In this document: in pieces, positions 1 through 6,890 of the stretch
How positions within the stretch are numbered: position 1 is the first letter of the stretch
Layout: each line of letters starts with the position of its first letter
From: an uncultured Verrucomicrobiota bacterium
GTDB lineage: Bacteria > Verrucomicrobiota > Verrucomicrobiia > Opitutales > Opitutaceae
Reading direction: 5' to 3'
Length of the DNA: 38,977 nucleotides
NCBI GenBank assembly: GCA_903898675.1
Contig: CAIUGM010000026.1
Location: 1 to 38,977 of the forward strand
Made by a program: the position numbers and the translations under genes
The notes under the pieces: generated by a model
Database searches by the model: none
Seen by the model: the letters and a program-made list of their open reading frames with translations, nothing else
Told to the model about the DNA's origin: nothing

Positions 1-233
1 CATGAACTGAACCTCAGTTTCTCAATCTCATGATTGATGATCTGAGCTGCCAAGGTCTGGCGTCTAGCGGTAGCCTGCATCTCAGATCCGATCGTGATGG
101 CTTGAATCATCCCTACGAATGCAACGACCAGCATGACTGCGGCCATGATGACCTCAACTAGAGTGAAACCGCGCTCACCGAGCTGTCTGCGAGCTGGCTG
201 ATTCGGACAAACTGTACGGGAAAAATCGATAAT
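1..233 (-). CDS. Type IV prepilin-like protein, 3' end cut by window
   Basis: Reading the minus strand gives GERGFTLVEVIMAAVML, the prepilin N-terminal cleavage/methylation motif: a prepilin peptidase would cut after the Gly and methylate the Phe, and the conserved Glu follows at +5. The hydrophobic stretch continues (LVVAFVGMIQAI) and then becomes the usual amphipathic pilin helix (QTLAAQIINHEIEKL). The protein runs off the window, so only about 75 residues are visible. It would belong to a type IV pilus or type II secretion pseudopilin set (PilV/GspI-like), but the subtype cannot be told. Oddly, the open frame extends back only to a TAA at 270-272 and contains no ATG, GTG or TTG before the motif. 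The end given here is an ATT; the first in-frame ATG (146) lies inside the motif. Start therefore unresolved; the motif itself is clear. Confidence 0.75.
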   Translation of the reverse strand, partial: MIDFSRTVCPNQPARRQLGERGFTLVEVIMAAVMLVVAFVGMIQAITIGSEMQATARRQTLAAQIINHEIEKLRFSS

Positions 234-287
234 GCAGCTTATTTGCCGGGCCGCCCATCGACAAGAGTTTTAGCGGAGGGGGGACTA

Positions 288-352
288 TTGTTCAGCGTTC
301 ATCGTTCAATGGTCGATGTTGGGAACGGGGAACAACGGACAGTGGACGGTGG
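288..352. repeat. GTTCATCGTTCAATGG-type hairpin repeat, copy 1
   Basis: Built from short words of the GTTCA/TTCAATGG type on the left and GGGGAACAACGGAC on the right. The same vocabulary recurs at 933-1000, 2071-2161 and 34876-34955. It lies between the prepilin gene and the toxin gene 3' end. No gene is seen in it. Confidence 0.5.
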
Positions 353-372
353 GCGGTGCACGGGCGCCAGAC

Positions 373-648
373 TTACCTGAGATAATCGCGGAGGTGGGCG
401 GCGAGGTACTCGTAAACGATGGCCCGCGGGGCGGCGAGGAAGCACTCGATCCGCCCGCCACGGTGACGGTAGATGACCCGGTGATTGCCCACGCGCAGTC
501 GATGCAGGCCCTCCAGCTCATCGTTGAGCGGCTTGGTGTCGCCGGCAGGCAGCGCCAGCACCGCGGCCTTCATCGCCCGCCGGGCCTCGGGCGGCAGGGT
601 GCGCTGGTAGGCGCGCACCTGCTCGGCGACAGTGACCTTAGTCGGCAA
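373..648 (-). CDS. RelE/ParE-family toxin of a type II toxin-antitoxin pair
   Basis: A 91-residue basic protein with the RelE/ParE layout: an N-terminal helical hairpin (EQVRAYQRTLPPEARRAM), then ELEGLHRLRVGNHRVIYRH and a C-terminal strand with AIVYEYLAA. The L-x-G-L-x-R-L-R-V-G-x-x-R-V-I-Y pattern is the family core. RelE members cleave mRNA on the ribosome and ParE members poison gyrase; the sequence alone does not say which. It is downstream of the Phd/YefM-like antitoxin gene and overlaps it by 11 bases, so the two are translationally coupled. The start at 648 is TTG. An in-frame GTG at 618, 20 bases after the antitoxin stop, is an alternative that would remove the first ten residues. Autoregulation by the pair is expected from the family but not shown here. 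Confidence 0.8.
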   Translation of the reverse strand: MPTKVTVAEQVRAYQRTLPPEARRAMKAAVLALPAGDTKPLNDELEGLHRLRVGNHRVIYRHRGGRIECFLAAPRAIVYEYLAAHLRDYLR

Positions 649-886
649 GGGTCGAGGCGGGATAGAACTTGAGCTTGCCGGCGCGGAGCTTCTTGAGCTG
701 GGCCATGAACTTCGGGTCGGCGAGCAGCTCCATCGTCTCGATCATGCCGCCCAGGCGCTCGGCGGAAATCACGTGCACCACCGGACGTTCGTGCCGGGTG
801 ATGGTGACGAGCGCCCCGGATTCGGCGGCCCGGACCGCGGCGGCGGTGTCCCGCTGGAGCTCACGGACGCTGTATGTATCTTTCAT
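638..886 (-). CDS. Phd/YefM-family antitoxin
   Basis: An 82-residue protein with the Phd/YefM fold signature: YSVRELQRDTAAAVRAAESGALVTITRHERPVVHVISAERL. The N-terminal half should form the DNA-binding dimer. The basic, helical C-terminal half (FMAQLKKLRAGKLKFYP) should wrap the toxin. It is the first gene of the pair, as usual for this class, and runs into the toxin gene with an 11-base overlap. The upstream region on the minus strand has a TTGACG hexamer (revcomp of 916-921) followed by AT-rich sequence, a plausible promoter for the autoregulated operon. The module sits alone between a pilin gene and a secretion-like membrane protein gene, flanked by hairpin repeats. Confidence 0.85.
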   Translation of the reverse strand: MKDTYSVRELQRDTAAAVRAAESGALVTITRHERPVVHVISAERLGGMIETMELLADPKFMAQLKKLRAGKLKFYPASTLAD

Positions 887-932
887 GGCTAAAAGCTGTA
901 TTCTTTTATCCCGCGCGTCAACCCCGGGGGAT

Positions 933-1000
933 TGTGCAATCGTCAGCGTTCAATGGTCGATGGTCATTGGCAATGGGGGGATGAACAATTCCTCGCGTGG
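933..1000. repeat. GTTCAATGG-type repeat, copy 2
   Basis: It contains ATTGTGCAAT, GCGTTCAATGGTCGATGGTC and a short right-hand GATGAACAATT. These match the words of the copies at 288, 2071 and 34876. It looks like a shortened copy, with a weak right arm. Confidence 0.5.
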
Positions 1001-1024
1001 ATCGATGCGGCGTTTGTATTCAAA

Positions 1025-1096
1025 CTGTAGCCGGGGTCGCTGACCCCGGTCGGGGAACCTGGCACACGAGACCGGGGTCAGCGACCCCGGCTACAG
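1025..1096. repeat. Perfect 27-bp inverted repeat with nested palindromes
   Basis: The arms at 1025-1051 and 1070-1096 are exact reverse complements of each other over 27 bases, with an 18-base loop. Each arm also contains its own internal palindrome (CCGGGGTC-GCT-GACCCCGG), so the unit can fold either as one long hairpin or as two short ones. There is no T-tract, so a simple intrinsic terminator is not obvious. It lies between the 3' end of the proline-rich gene (1132) and the antitoxin promoter. It is a probable dispersed repeat. Confidence 0.85.
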
Positions 1097-1131
1097 TCCG
1101 CGAATTAGCCCGCGGTTTTGGCGAAACATCC

Positions 1132-2004
1132 CTAGTAGTTCCGCGTGACCAGCGCGCCTGAGCCGTCGCGGAACACGATGAGCTTCCTGGCGGGCTCGAG
1201 GTGGTCGAAGGTGATGCCGAGCGCGGGGTTGACCACCTCACCCTCGCGGGTGAGCCAGTTGTTCAGCCGGATCCGCGCCGGGCTGCCTTGCAGCACGCCG
1301 CTGATCTTGAGGCCCGCGACCCAGTACAGGAAGGGCTGGCTCGCCGCCGGCGCGCCCGGGGGCGAGGCGCTTGCGATGACGAGGCCGCCGCCGAGCTTGA
1401 TCTCGCTGAGCAGCGGGGCCGGCTTCTCCACTGGCGTCGCCCAAACCGTGGGCGTCGCCGTCGTGGGATCGATCGGCGCGTCCGCGGCCGACTTGGCCGG
1501 GGTCCCGTCCGGGTTCAAATGCTTGCCCTCCGACTCGGCGATGACCTTGTCGAGGACGCCGACGCGCGCGTCGTTGGCGGCGACGACATCCTTGGTCTTG
1601 CCGATGGCCTGAGCCGGGATGGCGAGGATCTGGTTGATGGCCTTGAACGGCGTGGGCCCGTCCTCCGCGGTGGCCCACTGCCGGGCCTTGGGGCTCATGG
1701 CCATGAGCGCAAAGTAGCCGGCGGGTATGACCATGGTGAACCCGAGCAGCATCTTGACGATACAACCGGCGGACTTGGGAATCGTCCGCCGGCCGCGTGC
1801 GGCCGGCATCGCGAAGTCGATGGGCGCCGGGGCGGGAGCGGGGCGGGGAACGGGAGCGGGTGTCGGAACGGACACCGGCGCGGGAACCGGATCGAGCGCA
1901 TCGCTTTCCTCGGGGGCCGGTTCGGCGGGGAGGGCTGGGTCAGCCTCGGGCGCGGGGAGAGGCAGGGGTTCGGGCGGTTCTCCCGGTGGGGTTGCGTCGC
2001 TCAT
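1132..2004 (-). CDS. Proline-rich single-pass membrane protein, GspC-like C-terminus
   Basis: A 290-residue protein. Residues 1-65 are low-complexity Pro/Ala/Glu (PEPLPLPAPEADPALP and similar), likely disordered and cytoplasmic. Around 80-105 is one membrane segment (VKMLLGFTMVIPAGYFALMAM). The rest should lie outside the inner membrane. The last 60 residues (GVLQGSPARIRLNNWLTREGEVV followed by ITFDHLEPARKLIVFRDGSG) resemble the small beta domain of GspC/PilP-type secretion proteins, in which a short loop carrying REGEVV precedes two strands. That resemblance is by eye and moderate. An AGGAA precedes the ATG at 2004. With the nearby prepilin-like gene, a role in a pilus or type II secretion envelope complex is a reasonable guess. 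No enzyme motif is seen. Confidence 0.65.
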   Translation of the reverse strand: MSDATPPGEPPEPLPLPAPEADPALPAEPAPEESDALDPVPAPVSVPTPAPVPRPAPAPAPIDFAMPAARGRRTIPKSAGCIVKMLLGFTMVIPAGYFALMAMSPKARQWATAEDGPTPFKAINQILAIPAQAIGKTKDVVAANDARVGVLDKVIAESEGKHLNPDGTPAKSAADAPIDPTTATPTVWATPVEKPAPLLSEIKLGGGLVIASASPPGAPAASQPFLYWVAGLKISGVLQGSPARIRLNNWLTREGEVVNPALGITFDHLEPARKLIVFRDGSGALVTRNY

Positions 2005-2070
2005 GTTCCTGCAGGCAGGACAACGTCCGCGGTTCCAAACCCAAGTCTATTCTGAGGTGGGCGAGGGGGG

Positions 2071-2161
2071 CATTGTTCAATTCTCATCGTTCAATGTTCG
2101 TTGGCCTGGACCCGATGCCCCGAAGCTTGGTCAAACCGATGAACAGTGAACGTTGAACAAT
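2071..2161. repeat. GTTCA-type hairpin repeat, copy 3
   Basis: The left arm begins CATTGTTCAATTCTCATCG and the right arm ends GTGAACGTTGAACAATG. The two are imperfect reverse complements. It sits between the start of the proline-rich gene and the 3' end of gluconokinase. Confidence 0.7.
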
Positions 2162-2189
2162 GACCGGAGCCCGGCCCCGGGCTGCGCGT

Positions 2190-2684
2190 TTAAACCAGGC
2201 TCTTCCGGATCGCGGTCACGATCGCCTCGGGCGTTTGCCGGGCGTCGAGGGTCAGGGCGCTGCGCGGCACCTCCAGCGCGTCGAACTGGCTCTTCACCAT
2301 GCCGGCCTTCATGAAATGCTGTTTCCGCTGGTAGACGCGGGCCTGGATCGTGGCGATGTCCGCCGTCAGGAAGACCAGCTTCACGCCGGGCGCGCCGGTG
2401 AGGAGGACGTCGCGGTATTTCTCCTTCAGGGCGGAGCAGGTGAAGACCGCGCTTTGCTCCGCGGTCAGGCAGTCGTCCATCCGGGCGCGGATCGCCGCCA
2501 GCCACGGCGCGCGGTCCGCGTCGTCGAGCGCGATGCCGCGGCCCATCTTGTCGCGGTTGGCCGCGGAGTGGAAATCATCGGCCTCGAAGTACGGCCAGCC
2601 CAGCTCCGCCGCCAGCCGCCGCCCGATCGTGGTCTTCCCCGCGCCGGTGACGCCCATCAGGAGAATGATGCGGGCGGCGCTCAT
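2190..2684 (-). CDS. gntK: Gluconokinase (GntK type)
   Basis: A 164-residue P-loop kinase that phosphorylates D-gluconate with ATP to 6-phosphogluconate in the cytoplasm. The Walker A motif GVTGAGKTT is at residues 11-19. The family-typical FEADDFHSAANRDKM follows at about 35-50, then GIALDDADRAPWL and CSALKEKYRD, all characteristic of thermoresistant-type GntK. Length matches the family (about 165-180). It stands alone on the minus strand between hairpin repeats. Its presence fits a sugar-acid locus: 6-phosphogluconate feeds the Entner-Doudoroff or pentose phosphate routes, parallel to the KDG kinase encoded at 7966. Other small shikimate-kinase-like enzymes are unlikely given the DDFH motif. 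Confidence 0.93.
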   Translation of the reverse strand: MSAARIILLMGVTGAGKTTIGRRLAAELGWPYFEADDFHSAANRDKMGRGIALDDADRAPWLAAIRARMDDCLTAEQSAVFTCSALKEKYRDVLLTGAPGVKLVFLTADIATIQARVYQRKQHFMKAGMVKSQFDALEVPRSALTLDARQTPEAIVTAIRKSLV

Positions 2685-2753
2685 GAATCGATTGGTGAAC
2701 CACGCATACTCACGAACGGGACACTAAATGGCCTTGGCTGAACCCGGACTTTT

Positions 2754-2858
2754 TAACCACGGATTACACTGATACCACGGATATGGCCCGATGGTCATGC
2801 AACGCTCAGGCTGACGGATTTCCGGATCCGTGTTCATTCGTGCCATCCGTGTTCAAAA
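2754..2858. repeat. CCACGGATT hairpin element, copy 1
   Basis: The left arm (2754-2782) begins TAACCACGGATTACACTG. The right arm (2826-2858) carries ATCCGTGTTCATTCGTGCC and ends GTTCAAAA. The arms are imperfect reverse complements. It is one of seven copies in the window; the others are near 10572, 16067, 17314, 25851, 28185 and 29768. Confidence 0.85.
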
Positions 2859-2872
2859 CGCCTTGGCCACGC

Positions 2873-3868
2873 TCAGCCCGCCAGAATTTTCTCGATCGCG
2901 GCGAGTTCGCCGGCGCTGAAGGCGAGGTTCTTGAGGGCGCCGAGGTTGTCCTCGATCTGGCTCACCTTGCTGGCGCCGATGAGGGCGGTCGTGACGGTGG
3001 GGCTGCGCAGGACCCAGGCGAGCGCCATCTGGGCGAGCGACTGGCCGCGGGCCTTCGCCAGCGCGTCGAGGGCGCGGATCTGGCCGACCTTGGCCTCGGT
3101 GATGTGCTCGGGCTTGAGGAAGCGCGGGTCGTGGCCGGCGCGGGAGTCGGCCGGGATGCCGGCGAGGTAACGGTTGGTCAGCAGGCCCTGCGCGAGCGGA
3201 CAGAACGGGATGCAGCCGATGCCTTCCTGCGCGAGGACGTCGAGCAAACCGTGCTCCACGGTGCGGTCGAACATGTGGTACTTCGGCTGGTGGATCAGGC
3301 ACGGCGTGCCGAGTTCGCGCAGGATCTTCGCGGCGCGGGCGGTCTGCTCGGGGTTGTAGTTGGAGAGGCCGACGTAGAGCGCCTTGCCGGAACGGACGGC
3401 GTGGGCCAGGGCGCCCATGGTTTCCTCGAGCGGCGTGGCCGGGTCGGGCCGGTGCGAGTAGAAGATGTCGACGTACCCGAGGTTCATCCGCTTCAGGCTC
3501 TGGTCGAGCGAGGCGAGCAGGTACTTGCGCGAGCCGAAGTCGCCGTACGGGCCGGGCCACATGTCGTAGCCGGCCTTGGAGGAGATGATGAGCTCGTCGC
3601 GGTGCGCGGTGAGGTCGGCGTGGAGCACGCGGCCGAAGTTCGTCTCGGCCGAGCCGGGCGGCGGGCCGTAGTTGTTGGCGAGGTCGAAGTGCGTGATGCC
3701 GAGGTCGAACGCGCGCAGGATCAGCGTGCGGCGGTTGGCGGCGTCATCGACGTCGCCGAAATTGTGCCAGAGCCCGAGCGAAACGCGCGGGAGCTTGAGC
3801 CCGCTGCGACCGCAGCGGTTGTACAGGTCGGGCTGGGCGTAGCGGCTGGCGGCAGGTTGGTGGGGCAT
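2873..3868 (-). CDS. gpr: Aldo/keto reductase, L-glyceraldehyde 3-phosphate reductase (YghZ/Gpr) type
   Basis: A 331-residue AKR14-type NADPH-dependent reductase. The sequence follows E. coli YghZ closely: YGPPPGSAE, RDELIISSKAGYDMWPGPYG, SRKYLLASLDQSLKRM, FCPLAQGLLTNRYL and TALIGAS. The AKR catalytic tetrad is visible as Asp62, Tyr67, Lys98 and His139. E. coli YghZ reduces L-glyceraldehyde 3-phosphate and methylglyoxal; here it could detoxify aldehydes from deoxysugar or KDG breakdown, but that is inference. The protein is about 15 residues shorter than E. coli YghZ at the C-terminus. It is transcribed away from the sugar clusters, with a hairpin repeat at each end. Confidence 0.88.
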   Translation of the reverse strand: MPHQPAASRYAQPDLYNRCGRSGLKLPRVSLGLWHNFGDVDDAANRRTLILRAFDLGITHFDLANNYGPPPGSAETNFGRVLHADLTAHRDELIISSKAGYDMWPGPYGDFGSRKYLLASLDQSLKRMNLGYVDIFYSHRPDPATPLEETMGALAHAVRSGKALYVGLSNYNPEQTARAAKILRELGTPCLIHQPKYHMFDRTVEHGLLDVLAQEGIGCIPFCPLAQGLLTNRYLAGIPADSRAGHDPRFLKPEHITEAKVGQIRALDALAKARGQSLAQMALAWVLRSPTVTTALIGASKVSQIEDNLGALKNLAFSAGELAAIEKILAG

Positions 3869-3869
3869 G

Positions 3870-3988
3870 GATTTAAGGGATAAGCTTTAAGGTGTAAGGT
3901 TTAAGCCGGGAAGTGGAAAGGCGAAAGGCGCGGCCGGGTTTCAGCGCTGAGTTCCGACTTATACCTCACACCTTAAAACTTAAACCTA
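3870..3988. repeat. TTTAAGGTGTAAGG-type hairpin repeat, copy 1
   Basis: The left arm contains TAAGCTTTAAGGTGTAAGG and the right arm contains CACACCTTAAAACTTAAACC, imperfect complements. Similar copies lie at 5732-5818 and 6808-6890, each between members of the exported paralogue row. Confidence 0.75.
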
Positions 3989-3993
3989 GTCTC

Positions 3994-4782
3994 TCACTTC
4001 CGCTTCAGCTTCACATCATCGTCGATCACCTGGAGTTCGCCGAGGTCAACCCGGGGCTTGTAGCGTTCGCTGATATCGATCCGGATCGGGCGCCGGGTTT
4101 CCCGGCCGATCAGCGGCGCGGCCACCGTCAGCATCGTGGGCAGGACCTCGGGCAGGTAGAAGCCGCGCGTGGATGAGCTGACGTTGGTTTTCCACAGCAC
4201 GCGGGCCACGCCCTGCCGGGCCTGGTCAAAATCGAACGCCCAAAAGGTGATGACATACATGCCGTGCGGGATGAAGCCGACGATGGTCGAGGTGTCCGGA
4301 CTCAGCGCGGTGAGCTCCGAACCCAGCTCGTGATCGTCCTTGTCGCGGTTCCCGGTCCGGATCCCGGATTTCGCGGCGCCGAGGAAGTCCAGCATCTCGG
4401 GCACATAGGACTGGGTGGCGTGCGGGTCGGGGTTTTGATAGAACGTGCCCCACGAATAGAGGATGATGATGGTCGGCGCATGTTCGGTGTCGGCCACCTT
4501 GTAGCCCTGGCTGTCGAGGATCTTCGTGACCATTTTTAGTACGCCCCGCGACTCGGGCATTTTTTCGCCGGCGTTCTCATAGCCGAAATCCCGGTAACCC
4601 CGCGACACCGCCATATAATAGACCGGGTGGCCGGGCGAGGGCGCCGGGGTGTCGCGCTCGAACATGTCGGTGTTCGCGATCACGTCCGGCTCCGTGGAGA
4701 AAAGCACCGAGCGCAGGCTGGCGCAGACCGGCAGCGCGGTGCCGGCGAGAAAAAGCAAAATGAGACCGGGGCGGAGCTTCAT
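3994..4782 (-). CDS. Exported protein of unknown function, paralogue row member 1 (divergent)
   Basis: 262 residues with a signal peptide (MKLRPGLILLFLAGTALPVCA). It is the most divergent of four adjacent related genes, but shares the family order. A strand followed by YSWGTF (compare VYWG in the others) comes first. A central MYVITFWAFDFDQARQG...VLWKTNVS matches FVVLMAYDFQLL...LVWETRFSI. The C-terminus PRVDLGELQVIDDD matches the ETSINLGELKIIG of the others. It lacks the N-terminal ADG...Y.FG.GGIW block. No catalytic motif or known domain was recognised. It follows the neighbouring gene (4801) after 18 bases, so the two are probably cotranscribed. Extracytoplasmic location is likely from the signal peptide. 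Confidence 0.75.
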   Translation of the reverse strand: MKLRPGLILLFLAGTALPVCASLRSVLFSTEPDVIANTDMFERDTPAPSPGHPVYYMAVSRGYRDFGYENAGEKMPESRGVLKMVTKILDSQGYKVADTEHAPTIIILYSWGTFYQNPDPHATQSYVPEMLDFLGAAKSGIRTGNRDKDDHELGSELTALSPDTSTIVGFIPHGMYVITFWAFDFDQARQGVARVLWKTNVSSSTRGFYLPEVLPTMLTVAAPLIGRETRRPIRIDISERYKPRVDLGELQVIDDDVKLKRK

Positions 4783-4800
4783 GTTTTTGCCGGGAGCAGC

Positions 4801-5712
4801 CTACTTCTTTTCCGGCTCAATGCCGAGAATCTTCAGCTCGCCCAGGTTGACGCTGGTCTCGGGCAGGGGCTTGCGCTGCAGGCCGTGGCTGTCCCGGCCG
4901 AAGTAGCGTGAGGCGGATTCCGCCATCGCGGCCAGCTGCCGGTCGAAATCGTTGTGGCGTTGCGCGATGCTGAAGCGCGTTTCCCAGAGCAGCTTGTGCT
5001 TCTTCTCCTTCCACAGCAGCTGGAAATCATAGGCCATCAAGACGACAAAGTACCGGTTGTTCTCCAGTTCATCGAACAGGTCGTTCCGCCGCATCTCCAG
5101 CGCGGTGTGTTCGAGCCCGTTGGCCGTCCGCAGCACGGAATCGTAGCCCATCATCGCGCCATTCTGCAGATCGGTCCGGTGGCGCAGCTGGTACTCCGTC
5201 CCCAGCATCCCCGTCGCAAAATCCAGCTGGGCCCGCGCGGCGGCGATGACGGCCGGATTGCCCTCGGTGATGGCCATCTGCAGGTTGGTTTGGGCGATCT
5301 GCACGTTGCCGAAGGCCGGGGAATCGGCAATCGGGGGCGGGACGGTGGTCAGTCCCCAGTAAACCATGATGAGAATGTTGGTCTCGGCCGGGATCGTGGC
5401 CGGCAGGTATTTCTGCTCCGCGAGCGGGCCGGCGATGACCCGGGCGACATCGATGAACTTCAGCCGGTCGATGGTCTCGTCGTGCATGCCGGCCCACAGG
5501 CCGCCGGGACCAAACGCGTAGGATTCCGGCCGGTAGGTGCCATCCGCCAGCCGGGCCCGCACATAATCAGGGCTCACCTTCGAGGCGACCGCGGTGGCGA
5601 CCGGTTCCTCCTCCGCGTGCACGGTGCACGTCAGCAGCACACCACCCAGCAACCACGCGGCCAGCGCTGGCCGTCGCCGGGCTTCGAGCGGGACGGTTCG
5701 CGCAGTTTTCAT
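4801..5712 (-). CDS. Exported protein of unknown function, paralogue row member 2
   Basis: 303 residues. The N-terminus (AWLLGGVLLTCTVHAEEE) looks like a signal peptide preceded by a positively charged stretch. Family blocks in order: DYVRARLADGTYRPESYAFG at about 50-70, GGLW, a FIDVARVIAGPLAEQKYLP block near 85-105, LIMVYWG, a variable Q/A-rich middle, ENNRYFVVLMAYDFQLL near 225, KHKLLWETRFSI, FDRQLAAMAESASRYFGRDSHG, and a C-terminal PLPETSVNLGELKI. Only 18 bases separate it from member 1. The family is not one I recognise. The repeated WETRFSI and AYDFQLL strands suggest a beta-rich periplasmic fold. Confidence 0.78.
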   Translation of the reverse strand: MKTARTVPLEARRRPALAAWLLGGVLLTCTVHAEEEPVATAVASKVSPDYVRARLADGTYRPESYAFGPGGLWAGMHDETIDRLKFIDVARVIAGPLAEQKYLPATIPAETNILIMVYWGLTTVPPPIADSPAFGNVQIAQTNLQMAITEGNPAVIAAARAQLDFATGMLGTEYQLRHRTDLQNGAMMGYDSVLRTANGLEHTALEMRRNDLFDELENNRYFVVLMAYDFQLLWKEKKHKLLWETRFSIAQRHNDFDRQLAAMAESASRYFGRDSHGLQRKPLPETSVNLGELKILGIEPEKK

Positions 5713-5731
5713 GGGGCCTGGTTTGCGGAAT

Positions 5732-5818
5732 AAATTTTAAGCGGTACCCGGAAAAACGAATGCCAGACCGTTCTGCTTGGTGGAATTCCGGCTTAAACCT
5801 TATCCCTTAAAACCTAAG
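5732..5818. repeat. TTTAAGG-type hairpin repeat, copy 2
   Basis: The right arm (5788-5818) has CGGCTTAAACCTTATCCC and the left arm has a shorter ATTTTAAGCGGTACCCGG. It separates paralogue members 2 and 3. Confidence 0.65.
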
Positions 5819-5820
5819 CC

Positions 5821-6786
5821 TCATTTCTTGTCCGGCTCGACGCCGATGATCTTCAGTTCGCCGAGGTTGATGCTCGTCTCGGGCAGCGGCTTGCGGACGA
5901 GGCCGTGGCTGTCGCGGCCGAAGTAGCGGGAGGCGTATTGCGCCATGGCGGCGAGCTGCTTGTCAAAATCATTGCCGCGTTGCCGGATGCTGAACCGGGT
6001 TTCCCAGACGAGCTTGTGCTTCTTTTCCTTCCGCAGCAGCTGGAAGTCATAGGCCATCAGCACCACGAAGTAGCGGTTCTCCTCGACTTCCTCGACGAGG
6101 TCCTGCGCGCGGCGGGCGAGGCCGGTGCGCGCGATGTTGCGGCCGTAGTCCGTGCCGATCACGCCCTCGGAATCGTAGCCGAGCAGGGCGGCGTTCTTGG
6201 CGTCGTTCTGGTCCCGGTTGCGGTTTTCCATGCTGACCATCGTCAGCATGGCGTCGGTTTCGCCCGTGTCGGGCGGCGAGTCGCCCACGCCGGGGGCGAT
6301 GGCGGTGCCCGGCTTGCCGGTCGGGGGCGGCGGGGGCGGCGGCACCGCGTGCTGGGTGGCCTGGAAATTCTGGTACGCGACCGAGCTCGAGGCCGAGCCG
6401 GCCCCGATGGTCGTGCCCCAGTAGACCATGATGAGGAATTTGATCTGGTTGGGATCGCGCCCCGGCAGGTAATTCTGGTCCGCCAGCGGCAGCGCGATGG
6501 TCCGGGCGATGTCGATGAACTTCAGCTTGTCGATCGAGGCATCGGTCTGCGCGCCACTCCAGATCCCACCTTCGCCGAAGGTGTAGGACTCGGGCTCGAA
6601 CTTGCCGTCCGCCTGCCTGGGCCGGACGTAGTCGTCGCTCGCGTGCGCGGCGACGGCGGTGATCACGTTGTCCTCCGCGCGGAGGGCGGCCGGCAGCGCG
6701 AGCAGCGACAGGGCGGTGCCGAGCAGCCGGCCGGCGGTTTGGCGCAGTCGGCGGGCAAAATATGTCGTGGGTTGCAGGGAGTTCAT
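5821..6786 (-). CDS. Exported protein of unknown function, paralogue row member 3
   Basis: 321 residues with a signal peptide after a basic N-terminus (LLGTALSLLALPAALRAED). It shares all family blocks with members 2 and 4: YVRPRQADGKFEPESYTFG, GGIWSG, FIDIARTIALPLADQNYLPGRDP, FLIMVYWGTT, NRYFVVLMAYDFQLLRKEKK, HKLVWETRFSIRQRGND, QLAAMAQYASRYFGRDSHG, and a PLPETSINLGELKIIG end. The middle carries a proline run (PPPPPPP) and a Gly/Thr-rich linker that the others lack, the most variable region of the family. No function assigned. Members 3 and 4 are closer to each other than to member 2, suggesting recent tandem duplication. Confidence 0.78.
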   Translation of the reverse strand: MNSLQPTTYFARRLRQTAGRLLGTALSLLALPAALRAEDNVITAVAAHASDDYVRPRQADGKFEPESYTFGEGGIWSGAQTDASIDKLKFIDIARTIALPLADQNYLPGRDPNQIKFLIMVYWGTTIGAGSASSSVAYQNFQATQHAVPPPPPPPTGKPGTAIAPGVGDSPPDTGETDAMLTMVSMENRNRDQNDAKNAALLGYDSEGVIGTDYGRNIARTGLARRAQDLVEEVEENRYFVVLMAYDFQLLRKEKKHKLVWETRFSIRQRGNDFDKQLAAMAQYASRYFGRDSHGLVRKPLPETSINLGELKIIGVEPDKK

Positions 6787-6807
6787 GGACGGGAGTGGTG
6801 AAGGGGA

Positions 6808-6890
6808 TTAGTTTTAAGGGGTAAGGTTTAAGTTAGAATACCGAGGGCGGAAAGACTGGTTCGGCTTACACCTTAAACCTTGGAGCTTAC
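6808..6890. repeat. TTTAAGG-type hairpin repeat, copy 3
   Basis: The left arm has TTTTAAGGGGTAAGGTTTAAG and the right arm has GGCTTACACCTTAAACCTTG. The TAA stop of the member 4 gene (6887-6889) lies in the last bases of the right arm. Confidence 0.75.
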
